From NCBI GenBank assembly GCA_003225055.1, contig QIAU01000131.1:1-64000 (forward strand): 64,000 nt of DNA, read 5' to 3'. Below are positions 61,358-64,000 of the stretch, piece by piece. Positions within the stretch are counted from its first letter, which is position 1; every line of letters starts with the position of its first letter. The DNA is from Acidobacteriota bacterium (GTDB taxonomy: Bacteria > Acidobacteriota > Terriglobia > Terriglobales > Acidobacteriaceae). The notes below the pieces were generated by a model. The model did not search any database, had not been told where the DNA came from, and was given only the letters and a program-made list of their open reading frames with translations. Made by a program: the position numbers and the translations under genes.

Positions 61358-61525
61358 TGCGGACGGTCTTCCTCGCGGTGTTAAGGGCCTTGCATCCGTA
61401 GTCGGTCGGGGCCAATTTGCAAATTAGGTCGTTGGCCTGCCTGCGTCCCGCTACAATCAGATAGGATTCGGCAACCAGCCACTGACCATTAGCCACTGAC
61501 CACTGCCATTACCGACGAACTCTGG

Positions 61526-61981
61526 ATGGAAGAGGCGCTGCGTGCCGCGCAGCGTGCTCTCGAGGCAGGCGAGGTCCCAGTAGGCGCCGTGGTGGTTTGC
61601 AAGGGACGCCTTGTCGGCCGCGGCTGGAACCGCAATCTTGCCGACTCCGATCCCACCGCTCACGCCGAGATCGTTGCCCTGCGCGAGGCCGGTGCCGCCG
61701 TTGGCAACCACCGTCTCGCCGACTGTGACCTGTTTGCTACAATTGAACCGTGCGCCATGTGTGCAGGCGCGGTGGTCCACGCCCGGCTTAAGCGACTGGT
61801 TTACGGCGCGGACGACCCTAAGGCTGGTGCCGTTCATTCAGTGATCGAGGTGCTGAATCACCCGCAACTCAACCATCGCATCGAAGTTCAGGGGGGCGTA
61901 TTAGCCGGTCGCAGCGCAAAGTTGTTGCAGGAATTCTTCCGGAAAAGGCGAACTGAGCAACCAAGAGACTGCCGATCATAA
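61526..61981 (+). CDS. tadA: tRNA-specific adenosine deaminase
   Basis: The 151-residue protein starts MEEALRAAQRALEAGEVPVG. The zinc/catalytic site is TAHAEIVALREAG (HAE) and IEPCAMCAGAVVHARL (PCxxC), followed by VYGADDPKAGAVHSV, all typical of TadA. It deaminates adenosine 34 of tRNA-Arg(ACG) to inosine. The ATG lacks a clear ribosome site; a repeated phrase (AGCCACTGACCA, twice, 61478-61510) lies just upstream, perhaps from a dispersed intergenic repeat. Confidence 0.93.
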   Translation: MEEALRAAQRALEAGEVPVGAVVVCKGRLVGRGWNRNLADSDPTAHAEIVALREAGAAVGNHRLADCDLFATIEPCAMCAGAVVHARLKRLVYGADDPKAGAVHSVIEVLNHPQLNHRIEVQGGVLAGRSAKLLQEFFRKRRTEQPRDCRS

Positions 61982-62031
61982 ATCCCGAGAGTAGCTAGCT
62001 GCTGACTACTACTACGCTATTGTTCTCACCC

Positions 62032-62083
62032 GGAGAGGTGCGTGAGCGATTGAAACGATCCGCCTCGAAAGCGGGTGAAAAAC
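62032..62083 (+). pseudogene. 5' fragment of tRNA-Ser(CGA)
   Basis: The acceptor start GGAGAGG, U8-G9, the D-stem CGT/ACG around a GAGCGATTGAA loop, and an anticodon arm TCCGC-CTCGAAA-GCGGG with anticodon CGA are all present in order. The variable arm, T arm and the matching CCTCTCC are missing; the sequence departs from tRNA after the anticodon stem. G19 of the D-loop is A. It is not a functional tRNA; it looks like the leftover of integration, excision or deletion at a tRNA gene. Confidence 0.7.
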
Positions 62084-62256
62084 TCCAACGCCAACGGAAA
62101 TAAACAACTTATCTCGCCGAGTATAGCCCAAAATGGCGTATGTGCGGCGAATTCTTGCCTCCTCGCTCTCCATCATTCTCATTCCAGAGTTACTCACAAA
62201 ATCTATTGATGTCAATCCTTGACATGTTCAATTCATACTCCCCCAACGTCCTGCCA

Positions 62257-62379
62257 TCACAACCCCAACCACCGAGCGATTCGGAGAATGGCGTCGCAAG
62301 CGCAACTAATTAACTCCGAACTTTCGAAAGGACGGTGGCCGGTGTCCTGTTCCGCTTTGCCATTTTTCTTGGCTGACAT
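62257..62379 (-). CDS. Possible 40-aa protein with a strong ribosome site
   Basis: ATG at 62379 is preceded by GGAGAGGAGGGAAGGGAA, a very purine-rich Shine-Dalgarno region. The peptide reads MSAKKNGKAEQDTGHRPFES then SELISCACDAILRIARWLGL: a charged first half and an amphipathic last half with CAC. No family is recognised. It lies in the gap between the tRNA fragment and the GntR gene. It could be a small regulatory or toxin-like peptide, or chance. Confidence 0.4.
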   Translation of the reverse strand: MSAKKNGKAEQDTGHRPFESSELISCACDAILRIARWLGL

Positions 62380-62535
62380 TTCCCTTCCCTCCTCTCCAGG
62401 TCCTTTGCGCAACGAGTTGGCGTCCTGCATGTCAATCTGAGTCATGCTTGCATACAATAGCCATATCAGACCGCTGACAAAGGGCCGTCCTGGGCAAGCA
62501 TCAACTGACTTGTGTGGGTGCAGCGCAAACTCGGC

Positions 62536-63273
62536 CTATCGCCGCGTAGTCCGCGTAGTGGAAGGACTGGTCAGTCGGAGGACTTTGTGTTTGGACTGGA
62601 CGATGTGATCGTACATACGCTTGCGGGCCGCCTGGGGATCGTGCTCGCGGATGGCCTTGATGATGTCGCGGTGCTCCTGGATCGGAACTTCGCCATAGTA
62701 ATGAATGTCGACAACCGCGTACATAATTCGCTCCATCAGAGAGCGCGCTTCGGCTACAGCCCTTACCAACATCTGATTGCGCGACAGGCGGGCGATTCCT
62801 ACGTGAAAACGAGTGTCCCCTTCAATGAACTCCATATACTTTTCCAGGCTATCGGTACGGTAGGAAGTCTCGGCCCAGTCAGCCAGTTCCTCCAACAATG
62901 CCGAGTCAATGGCCTTTCTCGCGGCCAGCTCTGCCGCCGCGCATTCCACCGCAGTCCGGAATTCATAAACATCATTGAGTTCCTGCAGGGTTATTTGGCT
63001 GACGAAATAACCGCGGTTGGGAACAATTCGCAGCAGTCGTGCTTCCTGCAGGCGTAGTGCAGCCTCGCGCACGGGCGTCCGGCTCGACCGGTATCTTCGT
63101 GCCAGATCTTTCTCGGTCAGGGCCTGACCGGGAGCATGGACGCCGCGTATGATGTCGCGCTTCAGGTCCTTATAAACCTTCTCGCTGAGCTTGTCTCGAG
63201 TGCCGGACGCGTAAGAAGCTCGGGCTCGCTTTCGAATTACAGCTGTGGCCACCTGTGTCTGCGTCCTCTCCAA
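62536..63273 (-). CDS. GntR-family regulator with FCD ligand domain
   Basis: The 245-residue protein has a winged helix (GVHAPGQALTEKDLARRYRS then SRTPVREAALRLQEARLLRI) at about residues 35-95. An FCD alpha-helical domain follows (YEFRTAVECAAAELAARKAI, then FIEGDTRFHVGIARLSRNQM) with the Asp/His metal-binding pattern expected for organic-acid sensors. It is divergent from the amidohydrolase gene and probably represses it. The N-terminal 30 residues are an Arg/Ala-rich tail. The true start may be internal. Confidence 0.9.
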   Translation of the reverse strand: MERTQTQVATAVIRKRARASYASGTRDKLSEKVYKDLKRDIIRGVHAPGQALTEKDLARRYRSSRTPVREAALRLQEARLLRIVPNRGYFVSQITLQELNDVYEFRTAVECAAAELAARKAIDSALLEELADWAETSYRTDSLEKYMEFIEGDTRFHVGIARLSRNQMLVRAVAEARSLMERIMYAVVDIHYYGEVPIQEHRDIIKAIREHDPQAARKRMYDHIVQSKHKVLRLTSPSTTRTTRR

Positions 63274-63465
63274 TAAATGGTTGACTTGCGATATGGACTT
63301 ACTGCAGCAGTCCTGCCTCGGGCAAAATCGTAAGCGCGCCGGTCATGCAAGTTACCTCGGCCACATTGGCCTGTCAACGACATTCCCCTGCGCCACCCTC
63401 CGTGTACAGCCAGAGCCGCGGCCAATCCATGTAGCATACTATTGATATACCAAAACACAATATCC

Positions 63466-63495
63466 TTGACACCGCGGGATGACTGGAGGTACGTT
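63466..63495 (+). promoter_or_regulatory. Promoter candidate for the amidohydrolase gene
   Basis: TTGACA (63466-63471, perfect -35) and TACGTT (63490-63495, weak -10) are 18 bases apart. Just upstream is the A+T-rich segment ATACTATTGATATACC (63437-63452), the most A+T-rich stretch in the region and a possible GntR operator. Confidence 0.4.
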
Positions 63496-63538
63496 TCGCG
63501 ACTCAGACAACTACGTTTCCCCGCACCAGGGAGCACCC

Positions 63539-64000
63539 ATGGCTCTCAGCCATCGCCGCACTGACGGGTTCTGGCTCATCGCTCTGATCGCGATTTGCTT
63601 TCGCTTTGGGCCGGCGCTTGCCCAGCCGCAGGCAGAGGCGGCGCAAACCATCATCATTCGGGCGGGGAAACTTTTTGATCCGGCCGCCGGCCGCGTGCTC
63701 AACCACCCTGTAGTGGTGATCCGCGGTAACAAGATCGAATCGGTTTCATATGGGACAACGGTTCCCGTCTCTGGGGCCAAGCTGATTGATCTGGGAGAAG
63801 CAACTCTCCTGCCAGGTTTCATCGATGTGCATACGCATCTGACGATGAATGCTGGTGGCGGCGGCTACGAGAGCTTGGGCATCTCTACGCCTCGCGCAGC
63901 TCTGATCGGGGCAAAGAATGCGCGGCTTACCTTGCTGGCGGGATTTACCACCGTCCGTAACGTCGGCGCTCAGGGTTATGCCGACGTGGCGCTCCGCGAT
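63539..64000 (+). CDS. Exported amidohydrolase, 3' end outside the window
   Basis: ATG at 63539, with GGGAG seven bases upstream, opens a frame that stays open to the window edge (154 codons). A signal peptide (FWLIALIAICFRFGPALAQP) is followed by the amidohydrolase start: IIIRAGKLFDPAAGRVLNHP, VVVIRGNKIESVSYG and LLPGFIDVHTHLTMNAGGGG. HTH holds the first two zinc ligands (HxH), and LLAGFTTVRNVG follows. It resembles imidazolonepropionase-like or Xaa-Pro dipeptidase-like amidohydrolases. The remaining ligands lie beyond the window. A divergent GntR regulator probably controls it. Confidence 0.85.
   Translation, partial: MALSHRRTDGFWLIALIAICFRFGPALAQPQAEAAQTIIIRAGKLFDPAAGRVLNHPVVVIRGNKIESVSYGTTVPVSGAKLIDLGEATLLPGFIDVHTHLTMNAGGGGYESLGISTPRAALIGAKNARLTLLAGFTTVRNVGAQGYADVALRD

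Overview
The window is chromosomal DNA of a G+C-rich bacterium, most likely an acidobacterium of the Terriglobia/Koribacter type. That placement is an inference from gene content: paired subtilases with VWGN hexapeptide tails, several PilZ fusion proteins, a Tad pilus locus, a DUF5715-type protein, a Bacillus-type sdhCAB operon, stand-alone nuo genes and short palindromic intergenic repeats. Most of the window is ordinary core metabolism. There is no plasmid, phage or CRISPR signature, and the only recognisable transposon is one decayed IS200/IS605 element.

Layout. 1-4.3 kb: end of a Tad pilus locus (prepilin peptidase, two TadE, one TadG-like) and a convergent two-AMIN protein. 4.4-9.7 kb: a sigma-54 activator fused to PilZ, then two secreted S8 subtilases with VWGN repeats and an overlooked 36-codon ORF between them. 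10.1-17.2 kb: a membrane HD-GYP/GAF/GGDEF/PilZ protein and a peptide-type ABC transporter. 17.5-22.2 kb: nuoB, an MDR oxidoreductase, a DUF4242 protein, an XdhC/MocA-like pair and a HAD phosphatase. 22.4-23.3 kb: IS200/IS605 with intact tnpA and gutted tnpB. 23.4-30.7 kb: gamma-glutamyltransferase, small proteins, a REC-PilZ-PilZ protein, a universal-stress-protein pseudogene, a thioredoxin-fold protein and a large membrane protein. 30.9-35.3 kb: rdgB and sdhCAB with an extra 56-aa membrane protein. 35.6-42.3 kb: an M15-like DUF5715 protein, an M19 dipeptidase, two cyclophilins, a frameshifted gene, mdh and icd. 42.5-52.8 kb: a bactofilin-like protein, glnE, M13 and M48 peptidases, envelope proteins and glnA. 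53.5-56.2 kb: a LysR regulator, a POTRA-only protein and a small Cys-rich exported protein. 56.4-60.5 kb: a polyamine cluster. 60.6-64 kb: nuoI, tadA, a tRNA-Ser fragment, a GntR regulator and the start of an amidohydrolase gene.

How the genes fit together. Three proteins within 22 kb of the Tad locus carry PilZ domains (one of them also makes and/or breaks c-di-GMP), which suggests c-di-GMP control of surface functions. glnE and glnA are 5 kb apart and GlnA keeps the tyrosine that GlnE would adenylylate. sdhCAB, mdh and icd supply three TCA-cycle steps. The polyamine genes give a complete arginine to agmatine to N-carbamoylputrescine to putrescine route plus a deoxyhypusine-synthase-family enzyme.

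The least expected items are the tiny VWGS-ending ORF between the subtilases, the palindrome-rich in-frame insertion in agmatine deiminase, the extra membrane peptide in the sdh operon, the M15-like motif in the DUF5715 protein, and several families of intergenic palindromes present in two copies each. All functional calls come from reading the sequence; no database search was run.
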